Shown here piece by piece: positions 35,441 to 47,626 of a stretch of 64,000 bases of DNA. The stretch is taken from positions 10,524,001 to 10,588,000 of the forward strand of contig BSBM01000076.1 in NCBI GenBank assembly GCA_027924585.1. The letters are read 5' to 3'. The position numbers were made by a program, and so were the translations under genes. Positions within the stretch are counted from its first letter, which is position 1. Each line of letters starts with the position of its first letter. Origin of the DNA: Larix kaempferi. Its lineage: Eukaryota; Streptophyta; Pinopsida; Pinales; Pinaceae. The notes below the pieces were generated by a model that did no database searches, was not told the DNA's origin, and worked only from the letters and a program-made list of their open reading frames with translations.

Positions 35441-36700
35441 CAACCAAGATTGAACACAAGGGATTTCATATGAGGCCCTCTACCACAGGATGGGATAGCC
35501 AAAAGAAGGGATCCATGTGTTCGGATTATCTTGTCATCACATCCAAATTGGGTACAAACGTCATATTGCGAAAGGAAGGAATCATGCAAGTAGATGGGGA
35601 ATTGAAGGCCATTAAATACCGTACAAAATAACTTGGTTCATTCACACTATCCATTAAAATGTTTACATGATCGACGATCAGGGAGGCCAATCAGAGGTAC
35701 ACCACCGTACCAGAGGAAATCATGAAAATTTATGGATCTTTGCAGCTAAAAGGCCGGTGGAATGTATCCTGTTTCCACCACTTTTCTCTTGTTCTTCCTC
35801 CTTGAATACAGAACATTGGGGAATTCTAGAAGAAAGGTGATGAAAGATAAAGAAAAGAAAGGAATCATGCTGATACAAGAATAAATACACTACAGAGGGA
35901 CCTATATCTGCCTCCACCTCTGATAAATGGAAGATGAGAATAGATAAACCAACAGGTAATTGAGAAGGTTTTCCATAGAACTCGGCCGAGATCTGGACAT
36001 TTTATAAAGGCACTTGAACCAAGAGGAATATATTAGCGAACATGAGAGCAAGGAGACATGCTAAAAAGATATGGATCTAGAAGAAGAATTAGCCAAGGGG
36101 AAGGAAAAGAATGCTCAATTGGAGGAAAAAATTAATGCTGTAGAATCCCACCTGGTTTTTCTGCAGTATCATGTTTAGAACTTAGATATGGGAGCCAATC
36201 CCAAGTTCGTAGGATTTATCCACTCCATCCCTCTCCAGGAAGCCAATTATGGGTTCGTGCCTCCATAATTCACATAGCCAAAGTCATAATTTATGGTTTT
36301 CCAATCGGAAGATAGCCAGGTTTAGTAAAGTTTGTTCGACATTAATATGCATCTAGGTCATGTAGAAGTTGGGAAACATCTAGAAATTTTCAAGGTCTTT
36401 AGATTTTTTTGTAAGAATGTTAAGATGGATAAGGTTGAAAGTTTGGTAAAATTCCACTATTATGACATTGCGTCCTCTATCAAGAGTCTATTCTTTGAGA
36501 TATTAGTCAGAATAAATGAAGTCTTAAAATTATGTAGTCTCTGACATGGGTTTTGGGTTTTGCAATTCAGAAGAAAGATTTTGTAATGTCCTTAGATACA
36601 ACTCAGTAGGAAGAAAGAAAATGTGGGACTTTGATAGCTTTCATTTTTGGCATTCGGGCAACCTCTGTACTCTCACTGTGTGGGGAAACCCAACAATGTT
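35441..36700 (+). other. LINE-1 region downstream of RNase H
   Basis: 1.2 kb without a clean frame between RNase H and the presumed tail. It corresponds in position to the post-RNase H coding segments of LINE-2 and LINE-3, but decay prevents a firm alignment by eye. Confidence 0.4.
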
Positions 36701-36989
36701 TTTAATATAATTTTTTTAAACCATTTTTGTGAAAAAAATAATATTTTTTTTACACTGACCATCCTTGGATGTCTTAAAATAGGTGTCAACATACAAACAA
36801 GAGCCATCAAAAGAGTTAATTGACATTGGGTTAAAAGGGTTGTGAGTATATGCTAGCGTATCAAAAATTAATTGTGGAATTTGTAAGTATCTATGTTGTT
36901 TTACTTCTCCCATTTTATAAGTAATAGAACGAAAAAATCCTTTATATTAAATCTATGATTTATTACGGGGTATAAAACTTGCAGTAAAC

Positions 36990-37312
36990 AAAGTATGGAG
37001 TGGAGCCAATAGAAGAGTTGTAGAGAGAAGCCACGAGATTTGATTTTGAAAGAATGCGTATCATTCAAGACTCAATTGTTTCCATGGTACGTTGCTTTTC
37101 AATATACATGAATGTATATTATCTATTTTATTTTTCATTATTCCCAACAATGTAGATACACTCATTACACTTTATTTTTATGTTTGTAGATGGAAGCTGA
37201 AAGATATGCAAACAATCGAGGTAATCAACAAAACATTTGGTCAAATAACCCAAGTCATGCAAGTGGCTCAAGCACTAACAACAATTCTATCGAAGGATGA
37301 TGATCCATATAT
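36990..37312 (+). pseudogene. Two coding-like exons of an unrecognised gene
   Basis: A first segment after ...CTTGCAG (about 36983) encodes, with one stop, ATRFDFERMRIIQDSIVSM and ends ATG|GTACGT. A second begins after TTTGTAG at 37191 with MEAERYANNRGNQQNIWSNN and an Asn/Ser-rich tail ending TGA. The splice-like borders make a terminal exon pair plausible. Position beside the GCACCGGTGC cluster would fit a CACTA accessory (TNPA-like) gene, but I see no diagnostic motif. Confidence 0.35.
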
Positions 37313-37799
37313 TTTGGATAATGCAAGCTACTGTATATTTTGAAATAATTGTATGTGAAAATCAAACATTTTGTATAATGTACTGGACATAGTGTCATAA
37401 TTGAAAGACATCGGGTTACCAATAAGTGTAACAATTACATGCACGTTGACATTTTGATTATTGTGGACTTTATGTTGTCCCATTTTGTATGACAAAGGGC
37501 ATCTTATTGATATATAATAAAATACATTTTTTTATTCTATTGTATTCTCCAATGTCATTGTGAAATGTTACATGTGAAATGTTAAATCACTAATTAAATA
37601 TATGGATGACTAAATATTACAATAGATGTTAAAATTTATGATATAACAAATTAATCCAAACATTATATCTAAACACAATAATTAAAATTCAAATGAATAC
37701 TACTATAAAAAATATTTCAATTTTTGATGAATAATGGAATTAAACAAAATAAAAATAAAATATAGATATTCCAATGTGATGTCAGTAGTCATTGTTTAC
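37313..37799. other. AT-rich spacer, no gene seen
   Basis: Follows the coding-like exons. Only short A/T-rich frames. Confidence 0.4.
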
Positions 37800-38290
37800 C
37801 AAACATAAAATAATATCCGGTGCTTTGGATTTTTTCAATCGCACTGGTGTGTTTGAGACAATGTAGCATTGGTGCGCTCAAAACAATGGAGATTTGGTGC
37901 AACATAATACTCGTTGCATGCCCCAATGCGTTTTTTATTATTACTCCATGGTGCACTATTGTATATTAACCACACCATTAAATTTTAAAAATATAGTGAC
38001 AGTCAATATCTAGGTCAACTTTATTGGTGCATTTTCCTTCACTTATCATACCAGTGCTTTGTAATAGTTAGTAAGCACCGATGTGTTCTAATAGTTTGTA
38101 AGCACCGGTGCTATTTTTGGTATAATGCACCGGTGCATATATTGTTATAAACCACCAGTTTTGTTTAAAATTTTGGTGCACACAAGTGCTTTATGTATTA
38201 TCAAGCACATATGCATATAATGCTTTCAAATTTTTGTGCACGTCGGTGCATTTTTCATTTGTTATCATCAATGCGTTTGTTTGAATAAAG
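37800..38290. repeat. Second cluster of GCACCGGTGC-like motifs
   Basis: More than ten degenerate copies (TCCGGTGC, GCACTGGTG, GCACCGGTGC, TGCACCGGTGCA, GCACACAAGTGC, GCACGTCGGTGC) at 20-40-bp spacing. Composition and arrangement match 29430-29825. Confidence 0.65.
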
Positions 38291-38463
38291 CAAACCGATA
38301 AAAAAAAATCCGCTAAAGTCTCCGGCCGTCGAGTTTTTTTTAGTTATAATAAATTTATGTAAAAACCCTCGCTAAAACATTCAGTACCATTGGTAGAGGT
38401 TGTAGCCGAGGTATTTTTGACAATTTGGGCCAATATTGTAACACTAAAAACCTTTGCTATCCT

Positions 38464-38490
38464 CCACTACAGGCTCTTTTCCTTGCAGTG
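38464..38490. repeat. Possible CACTA terminal inverted repeat end
   Basis: CACTACAGGCTCTTTTCCTT then GCAGTG. Read from the right it is CACTGCAAGGAAAAGAG, similar to the CACTACAAGAAAA ends of plant CACTA elements, and it sits 175 bp outside the motif cluster. I did not find a matching left end. Confidence 0.35.
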
Positions 38491-38856
38491 ATGGAAACAA
38501 TAAATTAAGCTAAACCCTTGGCCTAATATTCATGGGATTTACTAGTTGAATCTCTCTATATGGTTGTCTTTTCTCCCAACATAGCAATGCTTATAAAAAT
38601 CAAATCCATATACTAGGTCCTTCTTATTGTATGTACTAAATAGAGTTGAAATACATAAACTATGTTTGTCCATAGTAACCATATCACACATCAAAGCATA
38701 ACATCTAAGGAATAGATTTCTTAACCAAGGATAAGATTTACTCGAGTGGGATTGAGGATCTTGTGATTAGTTCATCATCTTAACTAGGTCTACGACACAA
38801 TCGTCCAATTCCTAAACAATGATTAACCCCAATTTTGGTTAGGATACATTGGGTCA

Positions 38857-39170
38857 TTATTGCAATGTGGTGAGATCAATGCATTTGCTCATATTTTGTA
38901 ATATGTCTCTAGTTGTTTGGCTTGAGGTCCCCTCCTTTGATATATCGGTTATGTTGTTATGTTGCATAGTAGGCTTCATGTTTGCATCACAACTAGACCC
39001 AAGTCTAATTTTTGGGCGTCTTTTCAAATATATTTTCATTGGATTTGACTCATGATAGACAATTTCTTCTCTTCTCCTCCATGCTTTTGATGTGTTCACT
39101 GACCACCCAACCAAAATGTCTTTGATCACCCATTTAAAATCAAATGCGACCTTGAAGATACTCCTCTAGT
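38857..39170 (-). pseudogene. Coding-like fragment of unknown family
   Basis: Minus-strand frame with VAFDFKWVIKDILVGWSVNTS-like sequence and KAWRRREEIVYHE, followed by a basic segment (KIYLKRRPKIRLG). The composition looks like real protein, and it is cut close to the insertion point of G1 (39230). The KAWRRRE word recalls Mutator-like transposase N-terminal regions, but this is too weak to assign. Confidence 0.3.
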
Positions 39171-39229
39171 TGTGCATATATGTGGGAATTGAAGCAGATA
39201 ATATTGGATCATCCAATATCTTGTGACCT

Positions 39230-40638
39230 TGTGATATCTCCAGTTTTTACTTGGAAGGTATTGAATCAAAATTATGTAAATGATGTAAATATGCTAGTTT
39301 GGATTCCTAGTGTGGAGCTCAAGGCCAAGCCCTGAATAGTGAATGGCTAGGCATGTATAATGTAAATATTTCTATATGGACCATGTGGTTGGCATATAAT
39401 GCCAATTTGCATGCTATGCAAATATTATGTTGGAAAATAATAAAATGGTCCAAGATGGTTGTGTAAAGAGAACTGGAGGGGCTATGATTCCACTAGAGGG
39501 GAAGAGGAAAGGGTTTTATGGGAGATTCAATCCTTTATTACCAAGTGTCTTCCTTAGAACTAATGCAATTGTTTCCATGTCCTTTAAATGAGCCAATTAT
39601 TTCATTTTGACTATTAAATCCAATAATTGATGCATGCGTGAGGTTGGTGGAGAAAGTCCTTTCATGTAGTTATGGAAGCATGGGATGAATATACTACTAT
39701 GACAGTTGTAAAATTCCTTTTTTCTATGGTTAGAAGTTATGTTGGTTGAATTGTCACCACTCCCTCCTATATTTTGGAGTCAACCACTCATTTTCTATTA
39801 TCCATGTAGATTTACACTACATAGACTTCCTCCTCATACCGTTCATACCATTATTAGACTGTGTAATACCCATAAATTCAAATTTGGAGAGAGAGTTGTA
39901 GATTTGAAGGGAAAAGAGATAGTTATAGGTGAGAATTGATGTTAGGCAGGATAGGAACCCTTACCCATTGAGTTATGCCACTTATGCATGCTTGAGAAGC
40001 CATGAATTAATACATAGTAGGTTGAACTCCTTTTATGCACACACAGGTAAGCACCTAGCAAGATGGATTGATTGAGGGAACCATGGGTTGGTTAAAGGGA
40101 TGTTTGAGCTTAAAAATACGTTGTTTGGGGAGGTACTGTGGGATCCAAGACTGTGATTGCTGAATGAGATTCATGCAGAGCTCTGGATGAGCATTTGTCT
40201 GAGCATTGAGAGAATAATGAGTTGTGGGATGAGAGATAGAAGCTTGTTGGTGTTTCCTTTTCCTTGGTGGCCTCATAACCCAACTTGGGGGTGGCCTCTC
40301 AATATAAATAGTATATGTTGGATAGAGTGCCTAAGGTTGGGTGGAAAATTTCTCTTACATAGTCAATTGCTTGGATCTTCTTTGTTTAAATACAAGTATT
40401 ATCTTTGTACATCAATGTTGAATGATTTTATTTTATGCATGTGATGATTATGCTTGTATTTGCATGTTGTGCGTGTGTGGGTAGAGTTTATTTATGCTAC
40501 ATTTTACAATTAGACATCTACACATGCATAAGTTATTGTTATGAATTTGTAAGATGGCCATGGGGTGAAATTTAGAATCCCGAAATTCATTCTCCCCCCC
40601 CTCCTATATTGGTCATAATGACGGATGGGGATGTTACA
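39230..40638 (+). repeat. G1 5' LTR (1409 bp)
   Basis: Starts TGTGATATCTCC and ends GATGTTACA. The first 270 bp align with 54833-55106 (shared ATTGAATCAAAATTATGTAAA-like and GGAGCTCAAGGCCAA words). Similar sequence also begins the LTR at 63204. No protein seen inside. Confidence 0.85.
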
Positions 40639-40641
40639 AAG

Positions 40642-40653
40642 TGGTATCAGATC
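40642..40653 (+). other. G1 primer-binding site
   Basis: TGGTATCAGATC, one mismatch to the initiator tRNA-Met complement, three bases after the LTR end. Confidence 0.85.
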
Positions 40654-41764
40654 TCTAGGTTGCAGAACTAGGGTTGTATAGGGAAGAATCCACACTTAAA
40701 TGTAGAAATCAGAGTTTGTAGATGAAGTGTTTGACATAATTTTTCTATGAAAATTTGTGGTTTTAGTTGTTAGATGACATTCTAATTGAGTCGCGAGTTA
40801 AATCCCGTGGTCTACAAGTAAGAATGGTAGATTAATTTGAGAGGACTTGGGGGGGATTTTTGAAATATGCATAATTATTAGTGGAAAAGTTGTATTATGT
40901 TATGGACGGATAAATTTGAAATTGAGAGAAAAGGGCCAAGGTTAATTTGGTAATAATCTCCTTATTGCCGAATTAAAATTTCATGTCTTCATGAAAAATT
41001 CAAAATTTGGGAAAAAATTGAAGTGGGTCCCACCCATGCCATGTAGACGAAGGGATGACATGGAAGTGCCACATGAATAAGAGAGGTGTGGCGTGGACCA
41101 TGTATGTTGGACAAGATGCACGTGTGGCATGGTCAAAGTGTCTTGTTAGAACCCAACCGAAAAAGCGTGAGGAGTATGTAGATTTCGGCAGTATCTATGA
41201 CGGGATGTTTGGATTCTCGTTGAATTTTAGATACTCCAATGAATATCTAAGTATCCAACTTGGCGACGAAGAAAGAACCCCCAGTGCAAATGGTTGAGAT
41301 TGCATAATGCATGCTCCAACTTTCAATCTTGATCATTAGTTCTAAGGAAGATGAATGTACTTTATTTTGAGGTACATGCGCGCAAATGGCTAAGATTTGA
41401 TCGCACAAGTTCCATCGTGCAATCGTGAACATTCACGCAAAGGGAAGTGAACATACCTTATCCCAAGGGGTATTTGCGTGAACAATTGAGATTCAATCTG
41501 GGCCTATTGGGGAAACAAATATGGACCAAGCCCGTGAATTATTTTTTGCACAATTGATAAGTAAACAGTGGTTTCCACCCTTAACTTTTAGGTGCTGAAA
41601 ATTGAAAAACTAGGGGCAAGCCCCATTAATCCTAGTCGTTCCCCCCGATACATCAAGGACTGAAATAAATATTTGGTGGCAATACCATGACTAATGAAAC
41701 TAGAAATGATTCATTGCGCTAACAAATCAATAATAAGTGTATTACGAGAACTACAAAAAAAATT
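40654..41764 (+). other. G1 leader, left part
   Basis: Non-coding 1.1 kb between primer-binding site and the LINE-3 insertion. No gene seen. Confidence 0.5.
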
Positions 41765-41799
41765 GTATGGATAAAGTAGAAACGTTAAAAGTGCTCAAT

Positions 41800-42087
41800 T
41801 CCATAATTTTATAAAATGTGACTGGAGCATCAGATCAAAGAGATGAAATTTGGTGGGGAGGAAGGTGTGGGAAGGGTCATATTTGACCATGGGGGAAAAA
41901 GATATCAACCTTCGCCTGCGGTCTTGGGAGGAGGATGAATAATCGAGTAGAATGGGAATCTTTAATGAAAGGCATTGAAGTCATGTTTGATATTCATATC
42001 AATTATTTCCAAGTTTATGGTGATTCTTGGATCATCATTCAGTCTATGAAAAGCATACAGTCCAGAAAAAGGAAGAAGGTAGGAAAG
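41800..42087 (+). pseudogene. LINE-3 RNase H, first half
   Basis: Degraded glycine loop (GVGRVIFDHGGK), then after a frameshift STFACGLGRRMNNRVEWESL (catalytic Glu) and YFQVYGDSWIIIQSM (catalytic Asp). The frame continues open to the copia-B insertion point and resumes in phase at 48211. Confidence 0.88.
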
Positions 42088-42666
42088 TGTTAGTTTTTCA
42101 TCATTTAATTCAATATGATCTAGGATCTTAACTGAGAGAATAACATGCACAGCAAAACAAACACAAGAGACAAGGCACAAAGCATTTCACCGGGGAAACC
42201 ATAAAGGAGAAAACCCCACAACTTCCTCAGAGATAGAATGAGCAATAGTACAAAACCCAAAAACAAATAGATTGTCTCCAGTAGCTTCCTCCTCCTCCAC
42301 TTGTGCAAACTCCTCCTCTCTCTCACTAATGCGAAGTGAGTGAGTGTGTGAATTATCAAATAGAGAGGAGCACACTCTCTATTTATACTTTACCTTTCAC
42401 TTAGCCTTAACCCCAAACAGGTTGGCCCCTAAGTGTAACTGACTGGGCCGACTTCTCTAGGAGAGTCTAATAACCCATTAATAACTCAACTTTGGGGTCT
42501 AATGCCCCGACATACATGGGAGGATTGACCTCAATGAATTTACATGACATAAGTACAATAATGAATTCTCCGATCGGAGGAATAAACATCTCCGTCGGAG
42601 GTAGAATAATAAAATACAAATACAATATACAAGTGAATACATTCCGAAGTTACAAATACATCAACA
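42088..42666 (-). repeat. copia-B 3' LTR (579 bp)
   Basis: On the minus strand it begins TGTTGATG and ends CTAACA. A TATAAATAG box reads on the minus strand from 42387 to 42379. Confidence 0.95.
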
Positions 42667-42675
42667 CTCCCTCTT
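42667..42675 (-). other. copia-B polypurine tract
   Basis: AAGAGGGAG on the minus strand, directly before the 3' LTR start TGTTGATG. Confidence 0.85.
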
Positions 42676-42797
42676 AACTAGGAAGGTATTCTCTTGACAC
42701 AGTTCATCAGCACAAGTCTTCGTCACTGGATCATCATCGTCACTGTTGCTGCTATCTCAACCATCAATCTCCAATCTACTTGTCAAGCCATCAAGTA

Positions 42798-43010
42798 TGT
42801 ACATCTCAGGACTTATTATATGCCTCTGCAAAACCTGCAAGATCTCCCAGGACTGATTATATTCCACTGCAAAACCTAAAGGAGCATCCCAGGACTGATT
42901 ATATGCCACTTGCAAAACCTGCAAGATATCCCAGGACTGATTATATGCCACTGCAAAACCTGAAGGAGCATCCCAGGACTGATTATGTGCCTATGCAAAA
43001 CTTGTGTACC
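42798..43010 (-). repeat. Tandem repeat array in copia-B 3' region (about 54-bp units)
   Basis: Four to five units built on CCCAGGACTGATTATATGCC then ACTGCAAAACCTG, with two alternating endings (CAAGAT / AAGGAGCAT). The alternation suggests a roughly 108-bp higher-order unit. Confidence 0.85.
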
Positions 43011-43079
43011 ATATAGTTACCTCATCATCTTCAGATCATCTCATAGTCAACAGTGCATAGCCCAGATGCACACAACACA

Positions 43080-43490
43080 ACACTTACAATCACCGGCATG
43101 GAAGGAATTTCCTCTGACCATCCGAGAAAGGCTCAACACTTACATCAACAACCATGGAAGGACTAACCTCTGACCATGTTGGAAAGGCTACAACAATTAC
43201 ATCAACGACCATGGAAGGAATTTCCTCTGACCATGTTGAAAAAGCTTGGCAATTACATCAACGACCATGGAAGGACTTTCCTCTGACCATGTCGGAAAAG
43301 CCTTGACAATTACATCAACGACCATGGAAGGAATAACCTATGACCATGTTGGAAAAGCCATGCCAAGCCCTTACATCTGCACCATGGGAGGACTTTCCTA
43401 CCACCATGTGAGAATGGCCTAGCCCTTACATCTACACCATAGGAGGATTTTCCTACCACTATGTGAGAATGGCCTGTGTGCATCTACGTC
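43080..43490 (-). repeat. Second tandem array in copia-B 3' region (about 60-bp units)
   Basis: Six or seven units containing ACCATGGAAGGAATTTCC, then TCTGACCATGTTGG and AAAAGC...TTACATCAACG; the last two drift to ACCATAGGAGGA..CCTACCA. It lies between the pol stop and the 3' LTR. Confidence 0.85.
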
Positions 43491-43501
43491 TTCCGGACTC
43501 A

Positions 43502-44371
43502 TCACTTCCCCTTGGAAGGAACCTTGATCTGAAGTACACCAAGCTTCTCTCTAAAGTACTGGAACTTCACTCTGGCTAGCGGCTTGGTAATTACATCGTC
43601 TATTTGCTTGTCCGTCGCAACATACTGGAGCTTCATTGCTCCTCTCTGCACCATATCCCTGATATAGTGATACTTGATCTCTATGTGCTTCGACTTGTCA
43701 TGGAACATCGAGTTCTCAGACAACTTCACACAACTTTGGTTGTCGCAATATATATAAGTCACATCCAATTGGAGATCAAACAAATCAAACAGTAGATTCT
43801 TTATCCATACTGCCTCACAACTAGCCGAACAAGCTGCGACATACTCTGCTTCGGCTGTACTCAGTGCCACGCAGGACTGCTTCTTGCTACACCAAGAGAT
43901 CACACCTGATCCCATACTGAAGCAACACCCCGAATTTCTCTTCCTATCAATGGCACTTCCTGCCCAATTAGAATCAACATAACCCTCCAGGTTAATCTTC
44001 TGATTCGCATCATACTTGAGCCCATAATCAACCGTACCCTTCAGGTACCTCAGAATATGCTTTGCAACAATCAAGTGAACATGTCTCGGATCCATCAGGA
44101 TCTGGCTCAATGTGTTCACAGCAAAGCAAATATCTGGTCTCGTATTCGTCAGGTACATCAAGGACCCAGTCATCTGACTATACATCGTGGCATCAACCGA
44201 CTCTAATGAAGCATCACTCAATAGCTTCAGGTTCGATGCCATAGGTGTGGTCATGGCCTTGTAGTCCATCATCCCGAACCTCTTCAGTATCTCTACTGCA
44301 TACTTCCTTTGTCCAAGGAAGATTCCATCCGCACTCTGCCACACCTCCACGCCTAGAAAATAGTGCATCAT
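43502..44371 (-). pseudogene. copia-B RT C-terminus and RNase H
   Basis: A 289-residue open frame, uninterrupted, ending at 43502. It starts in the RT palm/thumb just after the YVDD region (MHYFLGVEVWQSADGIFLGQ), then TGSLMYLTNTRPDI and the RNase H with GYVDSNWAG (Asp), STAEAEYVA (Glu), YCDNQSCVKL (Asp) and HIEIKYHYIRD. The tail reads DDVITKPL where ADIFTKPL is usual. The upstream two thirds of pol are missing, so it cannot be made from a normal polyprotein here. Confidence 0.92.
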
Positions 44372-47300
44372 ATCTAGATATCTACTTCACATTTTCCTTG
44401 GATAAGGAAAAATCTCACCTGATCTCAACCACATATCTAATCACAAAAATCATGCCAAGATTCTTTAACTCGGAGATCTACTCCCTCTGAAGTGGAGTTT
44501 TCTATATCTGAGTATTGTCCTCCCTCTGTGACTGAACATCATTCACACTCTGCATTGAGTGATATTCAGCATATCTATCTGTTCCATTTCCCATCAGATG
44601 GGTCTACTGATATGAGCCTCAAGATCACTCGAACTCTATGGTGAGTTCCTTCTTGCATCCATCTGTATATACAAACCATCTTCAACCCTATAGCAAAGGT
44701 TGAAATCCACATCACCTGTGGTGATCATCAATCTCATCAAATGACTATCGATCCTGGGTACCTATTGAACCCGTACAAAGATTTCTTCAATCATGTGATT
44801 CTCTATTGAATCCTGGGAGTTTGATGGATATGCACTTCTTCTTCATTTACACCATTCAAGAGAACGGTCTTGTCATCCATGGGTGTAATCTATCTCTGGA
44901 AGTGTGTCTAGCCACTGGAGAAAACATCTCGCCATGATCCTCTCCCTCTTTCTACGAGAATCCTCTATCCACGAGCCTTCTATAGTACGTTTGATTTGTA
45001 AGTATTCTTGTTGAACATCCATCACTTGTTCTTTGGAACATGTGTTCATCATCCTTCTTTTGTAGATCATAGCACATGATATTTCCTACAAATCAAATTT
45101 AATTACATGATTAGTAACACTTCATAATTATCAAATTATGTTGACATTTCAATGATAACTTATTATGCATACGATCTTTCCTACAAGTCAAGTTCAATTG
45201 CATGATTAGAAACATCTCATAGTTTTTTAGAACAAATTCTTACGCATAAAAAAAATAAGTCATAAAGCCATGCAATTATCTTAGCCAATGCTTCAATACA
45301 ACTTTATCCATATCCCGTAACTTTTTAGATGCCTTCCATCTCTACCAGAACATTGTTAAGAGTGTGCACTACTCTAACATGTCAGCAAAGAGGTTTCAAT
45401 CTAGATAAGTAGCAATGGAGTGTTGTACAGTACCATAGGCCACTTACCCATTATTTGCAAATTAGTAGTATCTTGTTCATTAATGCAAATTTTCTAACAT
45501 GCATAATATACATCCTAAATCTAAGAACATAAGTATGTACATGACTGAACAACAACATTTAAGTAATCATATATACAAGAAATGACAATTCAAATACTTA
45601 TCTTTGTTTGGTTGTTGGGTGGACTCCCTCTCAATCTTTGCTTCCTTGCAGGAGATACTGGAGTGTGCTCCCTCTTGATCTCTATTTTCCCTTTGTGATA
45701 GCATCACGATTATATGTTTTTTAAACTTCTATCCATCCTGGACCACTATGCATCCTTAAGTGTGCACTAGTTTCATCTCAAGATCTCATACATAATCATA
45801 TATTAATTAGTATAATCTCAATACTATGAAAACATTATAATCCTATAATCTTAACATGTATGGTCATGATCATTTCATAAACAGGTAATTTATCACGAGC
45901 GTTAGTATTCAAGGTTTCAGGGAGTAATTCTTTTACTCATGCATATTCTTATTTGACCATAGGACTCTTCTAGTTTGTCATATCATTAATCAAACTAAGA
46001 AGCATAATATGCATAAACCCATGATTACTCAAACTTATAACTTCATGAATAATCATTATCAATCATACAAAAGTATGCTTATATACGATCCTAACACAAG
46101 GTAGGATTCTAGCTCGATATAGGAAAACATACCTGGATTATCATTTTTGCTAGTTATGTCTAACATACCCAAACAATGTCTTCTTTGTTCTCTTCAATGA
46201 TTTAGAGACCTTGTGCTAGTAACTTGCATATCTTCATAAGTTAAGCATTGTAGAACCAAATCATACATACCTCGTAAATAAAGTTTCTATGTGATCAACG
46301 ACTATGGATGAGTCTTTGTCTTCATGTCACCATGGTCATATATTCTTGATCTAGAACTTGATTTGTCTTTCTTGATGTACCTTTCAGGTTAGCGGACAAC
46401 ATCATCCTCACACAACACCACAGCGCATTAGTACAATCATAAGTGTCATAACCCTAATCAATGAATGTCTTCTATTATTCACATGCAGTCATACTTTTAC
46501 TAAGGTGAGTAGACAATCATGATTGTACTAACCTCAATTATATGAAGACAAACATATCATGAACTTAATCATGAAACAGATTTCAAAACATACCTATATC
46601 TCCTCAAGTCATACCCGTTGAGGTTGCTTGTAGTCTTCTCTATAAGGGTAAAAACCTAACCATCCAAGGTAGATCACTTGTAAACATATTATATAGGTTC
46701 ATGGTGCTAGGATGATAGAATATTAGTTCCTTATAAACCTCCTTCATTTCTACCCTATGAGTCTCCCAACCTTGCTAGGGTTTCTTCTTACTTGGAAACC
46801 CTAATTTTTCAATCTCCTTCCTCCCACAACATTTTGATGGAGGATTAATATCTATGATAAATGGATTCCAAATCCATTTTCAAAGTTTCCAATTTTGCAT
46901 CAGGTGTCTCCAACATTGTATCAGGTCATGCCATACCTAAAAACTGAAAACCCTAAGTGAGAGCTTCTTCCTCCTCTTCTTTGATTTCCTCCGTTGAGCC
47001 ATTTCAGATGTGTCGTATTGTTTATGGTGTATCTCTGAAATTGTGGATCTCCAGGGTCTGAAAGTTTGGCCTGTGGTATCTAGACCTGTCATCTTTCCAA
47101 CCCCATAGGTTTGAGCTTCATTTGATTCTCCATTAGGGAGATATGCTCAGTTTCCCAACATGTCCTGTTTAAGGGATGAAACAACATAGCGAACTTGTAC
47201 GGAGTGCCATGTGTCTCTGTTTCAACTCCGGCCTCTGAAAATCGGACTTGTGAAACTACAGTCCGTGCCCTAACTATCACTTATTATGAAATTCCATTTG

Positions 47301-47614
47301 GAGCTTCCTAGCCTGATATATGACCTTTTTTCCTAGGTCGCCTGTTTAGGGCTTCATTCTAGAAGAGGCAGAAACCCTAACTTGTACGGATCATATCTCA
47401 GAAATTACAACGAATCTGAGGCTGAAATTCGGACACAAGGTACAGGAAAATTACATCTTCGGCTTGTCCAATTTTCAGATCCATAAACTTCGCCAAAATT
47501 GATTTATAGCGAAATTTCCACGATGACTAGGTTTTGCTATACAAAGCCCTAGCTTTCAAATTGTCTCAAGTGAGACAAGTGTCGTAAATGCCATACATGC
47601 ATTCCTTCATGCTA
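44372..47614 (-). other. copia-B internal region with no recognised gene
   Basis: 3.2 kb between the RT fragment and the primer-binding site where gag, PR, INT and RT core should be. The only notable frame is 45070-44873 (charged, RRKRERIMARCF), not recognised. AT content is higher than in the RT fragment. It could be captured or recombined DNA, or an extremely decayed leader. Confidence 0.6.
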
Positions 47615-47626
47615 GCTATGATACCA
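47615..47626 (-). other. copia-B primer-binding site
   Basis: Minus strand TGGTATCATAGC, one mismatch from the initiator tRNA-Met complement, immediately after the 5' LTR end CTAACA. Confidence 0.88.

Larger units (their letters stand above)
30550..36738 (+). mobile_element. Long L1-type LINE remnant, LINE-1
   Basis: Plus-strand LINE with apurinic endonuclease, reverse transcriptase, zf-RVT and RNase H remnants in the standard plant L1 order. The 3' end is taken at the A-run near 36732-36738, after AATATAATTTTTTTAAACC, similar to the other LINE tails here. I could not find a target duplication, and the 5' boundary near 30550 is a guess from where unique-looking sequence changes. ORF1 is not recognised in 30550-31230. 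Confidence 0.75.

Noticed and set aside
41730-41775. GTGTATTA...AAAAAAAATT..ATGG similarity with 49705-49745 as a LINE-3 target duplication
   Set aside because: It needs several gaps, and the right copy lies about 35 bp beyond the A-tail. Shared A-runs inflate the match.
43502-44371. Long open frame as a functional copia polymerase gene
   Set aside because: It lacks the RT catalytic YVDD and everything upstream. It is only the C-terminal third.
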